From Pseudomonadota bacterium (GTDB lineage: Bacteria; Desulfobacterota; Desulfovibrionia; Desulfovibrionales; Desulfovibrionaceae): a DNA stretch of 64,000 bases. The notes under the pieces were generated by a model. It saw only the letters and a program-made list of their open reading frames with translations, was not told the origin of the DNA and made no database searches. The stretch lies in NCBI GenBank assembly GCA_018822105.1, contig JAHJLB010000014.1, forward strand, positions 124,001 through 188,000, written 5' to 3'. Of this stretch, positions 19,829 through 27,844 are shown in pieces; within the stretch, counting starts at the first letter, position 1; each line of letters begins with the position of its first letter. The translations under genes and the position numbers were made by a program.

Positions 19829-20713
19829 ATGCGGCGCATCATACCATTTCTCCTGTTTGCGGTTCTGGCCTTCACCACTGACAGCTTCGCGGATGCGTCC
19901 AAGCTCACCCTGGTGTTCAGCGGCAATACCGAGGGCGAGGCGCGCCCCTGCCCCACCTGAGGAGGGAAAACCGTAGGCGGACTGGCCCGGCGGGCCACGT
20001 ATCAGAAAGCGCTTCGCCAAAGCGCCACAAGGGAGGTTCCGGTGCTCATCCTGGCCGGAGCCTATGAATTCGCGCAATTCCAAGCCCAGAAACCGCCCAC
20101 GCCCAAGCGCCTGGAGTTCATGGCCAAGGCCTTTGAGCTCCTGCGCAATGACCTGGTCTTTGCGGCGCCCTATGAGCGCGAGGTCATGTCCAGAGCCGGG
20201 GTTTCGCCCAGACAGGGCTGGCACGGATCCCGCCGCCTGGAGCTGCATATCCTCGGCCCGGACGCGGCGCACAGGATCGGCGTCATCCTCCTGCCCCCCC
20301 TGCCCGCACCAGCCACGGACCTGCCCCTGGCCCTGGTGCGCCAGCTTGCCGACGCCGTGCGCAAGCTGCGCGCCAGCGCAAGGCTGGTGGTGGCCATGAG
20401 CCCCTGGGGCTACATGGGCGAGCAGGAGCTGCTCAAGAACGGCGGCCCCTTGCCGGATGTGCTGCTGGGCTCTGGCCCGGGCATCGGCCTGACGGGCAAC
20501 ATCGCCGCAGGCGGCAAGACGCTCTGGATCCGCTCCTTTTCCCAGGGCAAGTCCATGAGCCGGCTGGACATTCTGGCCTGGCCGGACCACGGGGACCCGA
20601 ATTTCAAATGGACGGAGGAGAAAAATGTTCGTATGACCCTTGTGGGGTTGACGGATCAATATCAGGAAGATCCGCAGGTGCTTTCGCTCATGCAGAGCCT
20701 GGGCACGGACTAG
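19829..20713 (+). CDS. UshA-like selenoprotein, secreted (Sec at in-frame TGA)
   Basis: The frame is open from ATG 19829 to TAG 20713 except for one TGA at 19958-19960, giving 294 aa with Sec at residue 44. The start has a clear signal peptide (MRRIIPFLLFAVLAFTTDSFA). Next comes 'LTLVFSGNTEGEARPCPTU', then 'GGKTVGGLARRATYQKAL', which keeps the UshA/metallophosphatase 'GLARRAT' element but lacks the metal-binding D-x-H. C41-P-T-U44 is a redox-type C-x-x-Sec motif, so an exported thiol/selenol oxidoreductase or peroxidase role is plausible (inference). I recall NCBI using the name 'UshA-like (seleno)protein'. The track shows only the part after TGA. It overlaps no other gene and precedes dapA. 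Confidence 0.83.
19958..19997 (+). promoter_or_regulatory. Putative bacterial SECIS element
   Basis: Downstream of the in-frame TGA, TGGCCC pairs with GGGCCA around a GGC loop (19983-19997). The loop begins about 29 bases after the TGA and has G at its first two positions. Known bacterial SECIS elements have a small apical loop with a conserved G at this kind of distance. Fold and SelB binding are not tested. Confidence 0.55.
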
Positions 20714-20747
20714 CCTGGCCGCATCGGAACGGTCAGAGGAGGGAGAG

Positions 20748-21626
20748 ATGCAGTTGCGCGGAGCGTTTACCGCACTGGTGACGCCGTTCAAGAACGGCGC
20801 CGTGGATGAGGAGGCCTACAGGGCCTTCATCGAATGGCAGATCGAACAGGGGATCAACGGCGTTGTGCCCTGCGGCACCACCGGCGAGGCAGCCACCCTG
20901 TCCCACGAGGAGCAGGGCCAGGTCATCCGCATCTGCGTCGATCAGGTCAAGGGGCGTGTTCCGGTCATCGCCGGGGCCGGCTCCAACAACACCAGGGAAG
21001 CCATCGGGCTCACCGCCCTGGCCAAGAAGGCCGGAGCCGACGCCGCGCTCATCATCACGCCCTACTACAACAAACCCACGCCCGACGGCCTGGTGGCGCA
21101 TTTCAAGGCCATCGCCGCCGAGGCTTCCATGCCCTACATCTTGTACAATGTCCCTGGACGCACCGGCCAGAACGTGCTGCCCAAGACCATCGCCCGCGTG
21201 GTCCGCGAGGTCCCAGAGGTCATCGGCTGCAAGGAGGCCACCGGCAACATCACGCAGGGCTCGGAGCTCGTGGAGCTCATGGGCAAGGACTTCCTCGTCC
21301 TGTCCGGCGACGACTTCACGGTGCTACCCCTCCTGGCCGTGGGCGGTTGCGGCACCATCTCCGTCACCTCCAACGTCATGCCCGCCAAGATGTCCGGCAT
21401 GATCGACGCCTTCTTCAAGCGCGACAACGCCCGCGCCCTGGCCCTGCACTTGGAGATGAACCCCGTGCACCGGGCCATGTTCCTTGAGACCAACCCCATC
21501 CCGGTGAAGACGGCCTTGTCGCTCATGGGCAAAATGGGGCTGGAGTTCCGGCTGCCCATGGTGCCGCTGGAGGCCGCCAGCCTGGCCAAGCTGAAGGAAG
21601 CCCTGGCCAAGAGCGGACTGATCTAG
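20748..21626 (+). CDS. dapA: 4-hydroxy-tetrahydrodipicolinate synthase
   Basis: This condenses pyruvate and aspartate semialdehyde in lysine/diaminopimelate synthesis. The 292-aa TIM barrel shows 'GVVPCGTTGEAATLSHEEQ', 'VIAGAGSNNTREAI', 'ALIITPYYNKPTPDGLVAHF', 'YILYNVPGRTGQNV' (catalytic Tyr) and 'VIGCKEATGNI' (Schiff-base Lys). The ATG has GAGGAGGGAGAG upstream. The strong terminator that follows ends this plus-strand block. dapB, which acts next, is at 40 kb on the other strand. Confidence 0.97.
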   Translation: MQLRGAFTALVTPFKNGAVDEEAYRAFIEWQIEQGINGVVPCGTTGEAATLSHEEQGQVIRICVDQVKGRVPVIAGAGSNNTREAIGLTALAKKAGADAALIITPYYNKPTPDGLVAHFKAIAAEASMPYILYNVPGRTGQNVLPKTIARVVREVPEVIGCKEATGNITQGSELVELMGKDFLVLSGDDFTVLPLLAVGGCGTISVTSNVMPAKMSGMIDAFFKRDNARALALHLEMNPVHRAMFLETNPIPVKTALSLMGKMGLEFRLPMVPLEAASLAKLKEALAKSGLI

Positions 21627-21651
21627 CACCCGGACGCGCCTGCGCCATACG

Positions 21652-21690
21652 ACGCCCCGGCAACCGCATGGTCGCCGGGGCGTTTTTTTC
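21652..21690 (+). terminator. Terminator of dapA
   Basis: The stem CGCCCCGGC / GCCGGGGCG, with a 12-base loop, is followed by seven T residues. It lies about 25 bases after the dapA stop. Confidence 0.92.
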
Positions 21691-21708
21691 GTCTTTCCCT
21701 TAGGGCAA

Positions 21709-21740
21709 TAAAAAAGGCGGGCCCCCCGAAGGGGCCCGCC
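21709..21740 (-). terminator. Terminator of ppaC
   Basis: The stem GGCGGGCCCC / GGGGCCCGCC, with a loop of about five bases, is followed on the minus strand by TTTTTTATTG. It ends the long pyrG-to-ppaC minus-strand block and faces the dapA terminator. Confidence 0.92.
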
Positions 21741-21766
21741 AAAGGAATCGTTTCAAGCGGCTGGAA

Positions 21767-22690
21767 CTAGGCGAAGGCCTTTTCCATGGGCGGAACGACC
21801 TGCTTCTTGCGGCTCATGCAGCCATCGACCCACATGGAGTTCAGCGCGCCGCCGACCTTGCCGCCGAAGGCCTTCTCGACCAGGGAGGCGTCGGAGGAGA
21901 CCACGAGGATCTCGGAGCCTTCCTTCATGATGTCGGTCAGGAGCAGCATGACGGTGTGGCGGCCGTCGGCCTGGAGCTTCTTGCACTCCTCCACCAAAGC
22001 GGGCTTGATCTTGTCCAGCAGGGCCAGGTCCAGAACCTCGACCTGGCCGATGCCGACCTTCTTGCCGCCCATGTTGAAGTCCTTGTAGTCGCGGTTCATC
22101 AGGTCAACGGCGGGGATGCCGTCAACGGAACCCTTGATCTTCAGCATGTCCATGCCCAGGGCCTTGTAGTCGGCCACGCCGGCGATCTTGGCCAGGCCTT
22201 CGACGGCCTTCTTGTCGGCGTCGGTGCAGGTGGGGGACTTGAAGAGCACGGTGTCGTTCAGGATGGCGAGCATCACGGCGCCGGCGATGTTCTTCGGAAT
22301 CTCGATGCCGTAGAACTCGTACATGGCCTTGATCACGGTGCCGGTGCAGCCCACGGGCCAAACCCACATCTCCAGGGGATTGGAGGTGGTGACGTCGCCC
22401 AGCTTGTGGTGGTCGACCACGAGCACGACCTTGCCCTTGTCCAGGTTGTCCAGGGCCTGGGACAGCTCGGTGGTGTCCACCAGGGCGATGTCCTTGCCGG
22501 TGGCGTCGGTCTCGATGGCCGGGGCGGCCAGACCGAAGGTCTTGAGCACGAAATCAGTGTCCGGGGTAACGGGACCCTGGGCCACGGCAGTGGCTTCCAT
22601 GCCGCGCTTGCTCAGCAGGTCGGCAACGGCGATGGCAGCGGTGATGGTATCGCAATCGGGATTTTTGTGACCAGCAACGATAATAGCCAT
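21767..22690 (-). CDS. ppaC: Manganese-dependent inorganic pyrophosphatase (family II)
   Basis: This DHH-family enzyme hydrolyses pyrophosphate to phosphate; in sulfate reducers it pulls sulfate activation (ATP sulfurylase) forward. The motifs are 'IVAGHKNPDCDTITAAI', 'IALVDTTELSQA', the DHH motif 'LVVDHHKLGDV', 'CTGTVIKAMYEF' and the DHHA2 region near 'IKGSVDGIPAVDLMNRDYK'. The C-terminus includes 'SDASLVEKAFG' and 'MSRKKQVVPPMEKAF'. The ATG has AGGAGGAC upstream. The length of 307 aa is typical. It is last in the block and may also have its own promoter in the 91-base gap. Confidence 0.96.
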   Translation of the reverse strand: MAIIVAGHKNPDCDTITAAIAVADLLSKRGMEATAVAQGPVTPDTDFVLKTFGLAAPAIETDATGKDIALVDTTELSQALDNLDKGKVVLVVDHHKLGDVTTSNPLEMWVWPVGCTGTVIKAMYEFYGIEIPKNIAGAVMLAILNDTVLFKSPTCTDADKKAVEGLAKIAGVADYKALGMDMLKIKGSVDGIPAVDLMNRDYKDFNMGGKKVGIGQVEVLDLALLDKIKPALVEECKKLQADGRHTVMLLLTDIMKEGSEILVVSSDASLVEKAFGGKVGGALNSMWVDGCMSRKKQVVPPMEKAFA

Positions 22691-22721
22691 GAAAGTCCTC
22701 CTAAAAATTTTGGATTGCTAA

Positions 22722-22765
22722 GGATTGTCCTTTGTGTTCGGACGATTGTTCCATTTATCACAAAG
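22722..22765 (-). promoter_or_regulatory. Possible promoter of ppaC
   Basis: On the minus strand TTGGCA is followed after 16-17 bases by an ATAAAT/TAAATG hexamer, in the AT-richer gap between PTS IIC and ppaC. It could give ppaC expression independent of the upstream genes. Confidence 0.35.
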
Positions 22766-22781
22766 ATTATGCCTTGCCAAG

Positions 22782-23485
22782 TCAGAAGATGCCTGCCAGC
22801 CGGAAAAATCCGAGGGCCACCGCGCTCACCCCCACCGACAGGTACAGGCTGCGCAGCCGCAGGGAGAGCAGCCCGCCTATGCTGGCGGCGATGAGGAACT
22901 GATTCCAGGTGAGCTCCAGACCTTCCAAAAATCCGGCATACTGGTTGAGGGCAAAGCGCAGGAGCACGGCCAGTACCCCGGCACCGAGCACAAAAAACAC
23001 CCAGGAGACCACGAGCTTGCCCAGCAGCGTGCGCAGGATGAGCCTGCCCGGCACGCCGGGATCCACGGGCCTGCGCAGCCAGTGCAGCACCGAGCTGTAG
23101 GAGCGGTTCAGGCTGTCGCGCAGATTGCGGTCCAGCCGTGCGCCAAGCCAGGCCATGGGCAGGCCGCAGACAACGGCGCCAAAGACCAGGGGCGGGGAAT
23201 CCAGCCCGAAATACGTGGCCAGGGCCAGGCCGGTAAAGGCGGCCGCTGTCATGTGCGGCGGGATGAAGGTGCCGACAGGAAGGAAGTCGAGCCAGAGCAG
23301 CTCGTAGAAAATGGCTATATACAGGCAGGAGGTGAGGTTCCCGAAGAGCAGGCCCCAGAACAGGCCGATGACCAGGGGGCGCTCAAGGAGCCCGAGGCTT
23401 ACCGAAAAGCGGCAGAGCGAGAACAGGGCAAAAAAAAACCGACCGCGGCGAACCACATGGGACCGGTCAAAGGCATGTCGATCAT
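22782..23485 (-). pseudogene. PTS mannose-type IIC component, frameshifted at a T9 run
   Basis: The long frame (stop 22782) encodes a hydrophobic sorbose/mannose-family IIC: 'CRFSVSLGLLERPLVIGLFWGLLFG', several membrane helices, 'PVGTFIPPHMTAAAF'. The track start (GTG, MVRRGR) has no ribosome binding site. The natural start is ATG 23485, overlapping the IIB stop as ATGA with GAGG upstream, giving MIDMPLTGPMWFAAVGF before nine T residues (plus strand A 23430-23438). With 9 T the frame is lost; 7 or 10 would restore it to the rest of IIC. It may be a real mutation, slippage-based expression, phase variation or a sequencing error, since the remainder is intact. Confidence 0.8.
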
Positions 23486-23943
23486 GTGAACCTCACAGGC
23501 ACAGGGTCATTGGGCACGCAGCGGAAATCCAGCTCCACGCCCTTTCCTTGCAGGTAGCGCAGGCAGGACTCGTCGTCCGCGCCCAGGGACACGCTGGGCG
23601 AAAGCTGGCGCTTCCCGGTTCCATAGTGCAGGTTGCCCACGTTGAGCGTCTCCAGGCGCAGGCCCTTGTCCACGGCCCGGCGCACGTCCAGGCAGCAGGA
23701 AAAGAGCAGCAGGGTGGCGTCGCGGCCAGGCCCGTTCAGGCGCGAATCCCCGGCCAGCTGGTCGATGAGCAGAAATGCGCTGTCCACGGCCCTGGGTATG
23801 GCCAGGGCCATGATCTCCTGCTGCAGCTCGTCCCTGGCCAAGTCGTCGTTGCCGACGATGATGCTGCGCGCCCCGATGTAGGGAACCCATGCCTCCACCA
23901 CCTGGCCGTGGATGAGCCTGTTGTCCACGCGTACCCAGAACAT
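23482..23943 (-). CDS. PTS mannose-family IIB component
   Basis: This 153-aa cytosolic phosphocarrier passes phosphate from IIA to sugar or to a regulatory target. The phospho-histidine is His12 in 'RVDNRLIHGQVVEAWV', the family's signature start. 'SIIVGNDDLARDELQQEIMALAIP' is also typical. It lies four bases after IIA and its stop overlaps the natural IIC start. No sugar-catabolic gene is nearby, so the substrate is unknown. Confidence 0.92.
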   Translation of the reverse strand: MFWVRVDNRLIHGQVVEAWVPYIGARSIIVGNDDLARDELQQEIMALAIPRAVDSAFLLIDQLAGDSRLNGPGRDATLLLFSCCLDVRRAVDKGLRLETLNVGNLHYGTGKRQLSPSVSLGADDESCLRYLQGKGVELDFRCVPNDPVPVRFT

Positions 23944-23946
23944 GCC

Positions 23947-24393
23947 TCAGCTCCCGGCGGCCTTCTTGCGCAACATTTCCCCCGGCACCACGATGCCCTG
24001 CTGCCCGGCCGCCTTGGCCTGTCCCGCCAGCTCCGAAAGGCTCTGGGTACGGTTCTGCAAGACCTTGAGCAGCATGGGCAGGTTCACCCCGGCCACCACC
24101 TCAAGGTTTCCGGTCTTGAGCAGGGACAGGCTCAAGGTCGTGGGCGTTCCGCCAAACAGATCCGTCAGCACGATGACCCCCAGGCCGGTCTCCAGGCTGG
24201 CCAGCCCCGCCTTCAGGGCCACCACGACCTCGTCCACGCCGTTTGTGACCTGCACGCTCACGGCGGCAAGCCCCTGCTGCCGGCCCAGGATCATCTGCGC
24301 CGCATCCAGCAGGGCCGAGCCGAACTCCCCGTGGGTGACCACAAGGACGCCGACCTGCTGCGGAGCGGGTTGTGTTTCCGTGTTCTCCGTCAT
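23947..24393 (-). CDS. PTS mannose-family IIA component
   Basis: This 148-aa protein has the IIA-Man fold with phospho-His21 in 'GVLVVTHGEFGSALLDAA'. 'GVIVLTDLFGGTPTTLSLSLL' and 'LEVVAGVNLPMLLKVLQ' are further family motifs. A short polar N-terminal extension (MTENTETQPAPQQ) precedes the domain. It lies 54 bases after rapZ. It may act with IIB and IIC as a transporter or, as the rpoN-ptsN setting suggests, in regulation. Confidence 0.93.
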   Translation of the reverse strand: MTENTETQPAPQQVGVLVVTHGEFGSALLDAAQMILGRQQGLAAVSVQVTNGVDEVVVALKAGLASLETGLGVIVLTDLFGGTPTTLSLSLLKTGNLEVVAGVNLPMLLKVLQNRTQSLSELAGQAKAAGQQGIVVPGEMLRKKAAGS

Positions 24394-24447
24394 GTCCTCG
24401 CCTGCCAGGCACGGCTGACGGCCGCGCCAGGTTGTGGCACCGCCCGC

Positions 24448-25329
24448 TCAGCCGAGATCATAGTGCCGATGTTCAAGAGTCACGGAATAGCCGCTGTCGC
24501 GCAGGGTGGCAAGCAGTTGCTCGGCCATGGCCACGGACCTGTGGCGCCCACCGGTGCAGCCCACCGCGAGCGCAATGCGGTAGCGTCCCTCGGACGCATA
24601 GAGTGGGAGCAGATAAAGCAAGAAATTTAGAAGCTTGCGCTGAAAAGTCAAGCCCGGATCGGCTTTGAAGACATAGTCGGCCACGGCCTGATCCTTGCCG
24701 GACAAGGGCCGCAGTTCGGGCACGAAATAGGGATTGGGCAAAAACCGGAGGTCAAAGACCAGATCCGCCTCGGCGGGGGCTCCGTACTTGAAGCCGAAGG
24801 AGATGACGTGCACGCGCATGCCCTGGCTCTTGTGCTCGGGCGTGGCGAAGCGTTCCAGGACCATGCGCCGCAGATCATGTATGGAATACTCGCTGGTGTC
24901 GATGACCAGTTCGGCGTCCTTGCGCAGGGGCGCAAGCATGGCCCGCTCCCTGGTCAGCGCCTGCTCAAGGCCGAGGCTGGCGCTCTCCAGCGGATGCGGG
25001 CGGCGCGTGGTGGCATAGCGGCGCACCAGGGAGGAGTCCTTGGCCTCCACAAAGAGGACGCGCACATGAATGCCCATGCCCGCCAACTCCTGCACAGCGT
25101 CATTCCACTGGTCCAGGAAGTCGTGCTGGCGCAGGTCCATGCCCAGGGCCAGGCCCCGGTGCCGGGAGTCCTTGCCCAGGAACAGGGTCACCAGCTTGAC
25201 CAGCATGGCGGCGGGCAGGCCGTCCACGCAGAAGTAGCCGAGATCCTCAAAGACGTTGAGGGCAGTGCTTTTCCCGGAACCGGACAGGCCGGTCACCACC
25301 ACCACGGAGAATCCTTCGGGCACGTTCAT
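24448..25329 (-). CDS. rapZ: RNase adapter protein RapZ
   Basis: This 293-aa protein belongs to the RapZ/YvcJ P-loop family, which in enterobacteria guides RNase E to small RNAs of amino-sugar control and binds nucleotides. The Walker A is 'VVVTGLSGSGKSTALNVFED', with 'YFCVDGLPAAML' after it. The C-terminal half has 'VHVISFGFKYGAPAEADLVFD' and 'VGCTGGRHRSVAMAEQL'. Whether it controls RNA here is not shown. It follows ptsN by 15 bases, the order seen in many Proteobacteria. Confidence 0.94.
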   Translation of the reverse strand: MNVPEGFSVVVVTGLSGSGKSTALNVFEDLGYFCVDGLPAAMLVKLVTLFLGKDSRHRGLALGMDLRQHDFLDQWNDAVQELAGMGIHVRVLFVEAKDSSLVRRYATTRRPHPLESASLGLEQALTRERAMLAPLRKDAELVIDTSEYSIHDLRRMVLERFATPEHKSQGMRVHVISFGFKYGAPAEADLVFDLRFLPNPYFVPELRPLSGKDQAVADYVFKADPGLTFQRKLLNFLLYLLPLYASEGRYRIALAVGCTGGRHRSVAMAEQLLATLRDSGYSVTLEHRHYDLG

Positions 25330-25344
25330 GGCCTTGACCTCCGC

Positions 25345-25794
25345 CTAGAACGACTGGAGCAGCGCGTAGAGCGCGTCGCGGTCTTCGGCGTCAAAGAAAT
25401 CCTTGCGGAAGGACTCGTCTTTCAACAGCCGGGAGATGTGTGCCAGGATGCGCAAATGGATGCCCGTCATCTGCTCTGGAGCAAGGACGAGGAAGAATAT
25501 GGTGCAGGGTTTGAAGTCCAGGGAGTCGAACTCAACGCCCTTGCGGCTTCTGCCCACGCACAGGATGACGCGCGTGAGGGAGGCGAGCTTGCCGTGCGGG
25601 ATGGCAACGCCCTCGCCAATGCCCGTGGTGCCCAGGCCCTCGCGGTCCAGAAGGACGGCAAGGGCCTGGGCGGCGTCCACATTGGGATGACAAGCGGCCA
25701 GGGCCTCGGTCATCTCCCGCAGCACCTCGGACTTGCTCGTGGAGTAGAGGTCCGGAAGCACCAGCTCCTTGTCGATGTACTCGTCGAGACGCAT
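25345..25794 (-). CDS. ptsN: PTS IIA-Ntr regulatory protein PtsN
   Basis: This 149-aa protein is a nitrogen-PTS type IIA with the phospho-acceptor His67 in 'GIGEGVAIPHGKL'. It also shows 'CVGRSRKGVEFDSLDFKPCTIFFLVLAPEQ', typical of the family. It acts as a phosphorylation-state signal rather than a sugar transporter. The stop of hpf is two bases upstream, and rapZ follows, so it belongs to the rpoN-hpf-ptsN-rapZ unit. Confidence 0.94.
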   Translation of the reverse strand: MRLDEYIDKELVLPDLYSTSKSEVLREMTEALAACHPNVDAAQALAVLLDREGLGTTGIGEGVAIPHGKLASLTRVILCVGRSRKGVEFDSLDFKPCTIFFLVLAPEQMTGIHLRILAHISRLLKDESFRKDFFDAEDRDALYALLQSF

Positions 25795-25796
25795 CG

Positions 25797-26339
25797 CTAG
25801 TTTCCAGGGTCGATGAGGCCGAAGTCGCCGTTCTTGGCGCGATACAGCACGTTCACCCGCTCGGTCTCGGCGTTTCGGAAGACCAGGAATTCGTACTTGA
25901 GGGATTCCAGCTGCATTGCGGCCTCGTCAATGTTCATGGGCTTGGGCTCGAAATGATCGGAGTCCTTGATGGTCGGGGCTCCGCCGCCGGGCTCCTCGGA
26001 GAGGCTGATGACGTCCATGCGCGCGGCGCGCGGGGTGCCGGCGCGGCGGCGCTCCTTGTGGCGTTCGCGCATGCGCTTGAGCTGGCTCTCCAGCTTCTCC
26101 AGCACCAGATCGATGGTGGAGTACATGTCCTCGGACTCTTCGTAGGCCGAAATGTGCATGTTGTCGGCGGAAAGTATGACCTCGGCCTGATGGCGAAACT
26201 TCTCCACGGACAGGTTGATCTGCAAATCTGTTTCCACGGTGTCGCCGATGAACTTGCCCATCTTCTCAAAACGGGAAGCGGCATATTCCTTCAAGTGGTC
26301 AGAGGGATCGAAATTCTTGAAGGCGTAACTGATGTTCAT
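25797..26339 (-). CDS. hpf: Ribosome hibernation promoting factor, long form
   Basis: The 180-aa length marks the long form, which on its own makes 100S ribosome dimers. The N-terminal domain 'MNISYAFKNFDPSDHLKEYAASRFEKM' is followed by 'VEVILSADNMHISAYEESEDMYSTIDL', a basic linker 'RERHKERRRAGTPRAAR' and the C-terminal dimerisation domain ('FEPKPMNIDEAAMQLESL', 'FLVFRNAETERVNVLYRAKNGDFGLIDP'). It lies 35 bases downstream of rpoN, with AGGAGG upstream of its ATG. Confidence 0.95.
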   Translation of the reverse strand: MNISYAFKNFDPSDHLKEYAASRFEKMGKFIGDTVETDLQINLSVEKFRHQAEVILSADNMHISAYEESEDMYSTIDLVLEKLESQLKRMRERHKERRRAGTPRAARMDVISLSEEPGGGAPTIKDSDHFEPKPMNIDEAAMQLESLKYEFLVFRNAETERVNVLYRAKNGDFGLIDPGN

Positions 26340-26374
26340 GCGAAACCTCCTGGGATGTGGCGGGCGACGCCGGT

Positions 26375-27817
26375 TTAGAAGACCTGCTTGCGCTTGGAGG
26401 AGGACTCGATGTTCATGGCGGTGCGGTATTTGGCCACAGTGCGCCGCGCGATGTTCACCTCCAGCTTCTGCTTGAGGATCTCGCCGATCTGCTCATCGCT
26501 CATGGGGTGCTTGGGATTTTCCCCGCTGATGAGCTGCTTGATGAGCGCCTTGACGGACTCCGACCCGACCTGGGTGCCGTCGTCCAGGTCCAGGGCGCTG
26601 TTGAAGAAGAACTTGAGTTCAAAGATGCCATGCGGGGTCGCCACATACTTGCTTGTGGTGATGCGGCTGACCGTAGACTCATGCATGCTGATGTCCTCGG
26701 CCACCTCCTTGAGGATCAGCGGCTTCAAGCGGCTCACGCCGTGCTCGAAAAACTCTCGCTGGAAACGCACAATGCTCTCCATGACCTTGTACAGGGTCCG
26801 CTGGCGCTGGTACAGGCTCTTCATGAGCCACTCCGCGGAGCGGATCTTGCTCTGGAAATAGTCCTTCTCGGCCGATGTCTTGGCCTTTACGTTTTCAACA
26901 TAATACGAATTCAGCTGAAGTCGAGGAAAACCATCCTCGTTCAACACGATGACGAAGTCCCCCCCGAGCATGTAGACGAACACGTCCGGGCTCACGTACT
27001 GGGGTTCGCCGCTGAAGAAGGTCGCCCCGGGCATGGGCTCCAGGGTCTGCATGAGATCAAGGTATTCCTTGAGCTCATCCATGCTGATCTTGAACTTCTT
27101 GGTCAAGGGCTTGTAGCGGTGCTGCTCCAGGTCCTCCAGGTGCTCGCGCACCAGGGACAGCAGGATGGGGTCGTCCAGGCCCAGGACCTCCATCTGCACC
27201 AGGAGGCACTCCTTCACGGTGCGGGCCGCGACCCCCACGGGGTCCAGGCGCTGGATGCGCTGGATCACGGCCTCGATGGCCTCAGGGGAGACATCCGGCA
27301 GCAGGACCTGGAGCTCCTCCACCGAGGCCTGCAAATAGCCCCGCGAGTCCAGGTTGCCGATGATCATCTCGCCGATCTCCAGCTCAGCCTCGGAGAAGCG
27401 CGACAGTCGCATCTGCCAGGAGAGGTGCCCGTCCAGGCTGGGGCGGGAGGTCAGCCGGGCCTCGAGGGAGAGGCCCTCTTCCGGCACCTCCAGCTCTCGG
27501 CCCAGGGACTGCTTGGTGACGCTGGAAAACTCGCCGAGGTAGTTCTCCCAGTCGGCATTGCGCATGAGCTCTTCGCTGGCCCGGCTCTCGACGTCGGCAT
27601 GGGCGGGCTCGTAATCGTCCAGGCTGTCCCTGGCCGGGGCCGTGTCCTCCACCTCCGCATCAAGCTCGTCAAGGAATGGATTCTCCATCAACTCCTGCTG
27701 GATGGACTCCACAAGCTCCAGCCGCGAGAGCTGCAGGAGCTTGATGGCTTGCTGCAGCTGAGGCGTCATGACCAGCTGCTGCGACAGCTTGAGTTGTTGG
27801 CGAAGCTCCAAACCCAT
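26375..27817 (-). CDS. rpoN: RNA polymerase sigma-54 factor RpoN
   Basis: This is the alternative sigma factor that needs enhancer-binding activators. Region I is 'MGLELRQQLKLSQQLVMTPQLQQAIKLLQLSR'. An acidic stretch follows, then the core-binding and DNA-binding domains. The C-terminal RpoN box is 'IARRTVAKYRTAMNI', a close variant of ARRTVAKYRE. I start at ATG 27817 (480 aa), the usual family start; the track uses a GTG nine codons upstream. GGAGG lies 14 bases before the ATG, which is long spacing, so the start is not certain. It sits after lptB and heads the hpf-ptsN-rapZ-PTS genes. Confidence 0.95.
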   Translation of the reverse strand: MGLELRQQLKLSQQLVMTPQLQQAIKLLQLSRLELVESIQQELMENPFLDELDAEVEDTAPARDSLDDYEPAHADVESRASEELMRNADWENYLGEFSSVTKQSLGRELEVPEEGLSLEARLTSRPSLDGHLSWQMRLSRFSEAELEIGEMIIGNLDSRGYLQASVEELQVLLPDVSPEAIEAVIQRIQRLDPVGVAARTVKECLLVQMEVLGLDDPILLSLVREHLEDLEQHRYKPLTKKFKISMDELKEYLDLMQTLEPMPGATFFSGEPQYVSPDVFVYMLGGDFVIVLNEDGFPRLQLNSYYVENVKAKTSAEKDYFQSKIRSAEWLMKSLYQRQRTLYKVMESIVRFQREFFEHGVSRLKPLILKEVAEDISMHESTVSRITTSKYVATPHGIFELKFFFNSALDLDDGTQVGSESVKALIKQLISGENPKHPMSDEQIGEILKQKLEVNIARRTVAKYRTAMNIESSSKRKQVF

Positions 27818-27844
27818 ATGCGAAACCGATGCCTCCGGATTCAC

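Noticed and set aside
20042-20713. Separate 223-aa protein starting after the TGA
   Set aside because: It lacks a convincing ribosome binding site and starts mid-domain; the upstream signal peptide and the same reading frame indicate one selenoprotein instead.
22782-23456. PTS IIC starting at GTG 23456 as a normal gene
   Set aside because: No ribosome binding site precedes the GTG, and the ATGA overlap with IIB at 23485 points to an upstream start in another frame, so a frameshift is more likely.
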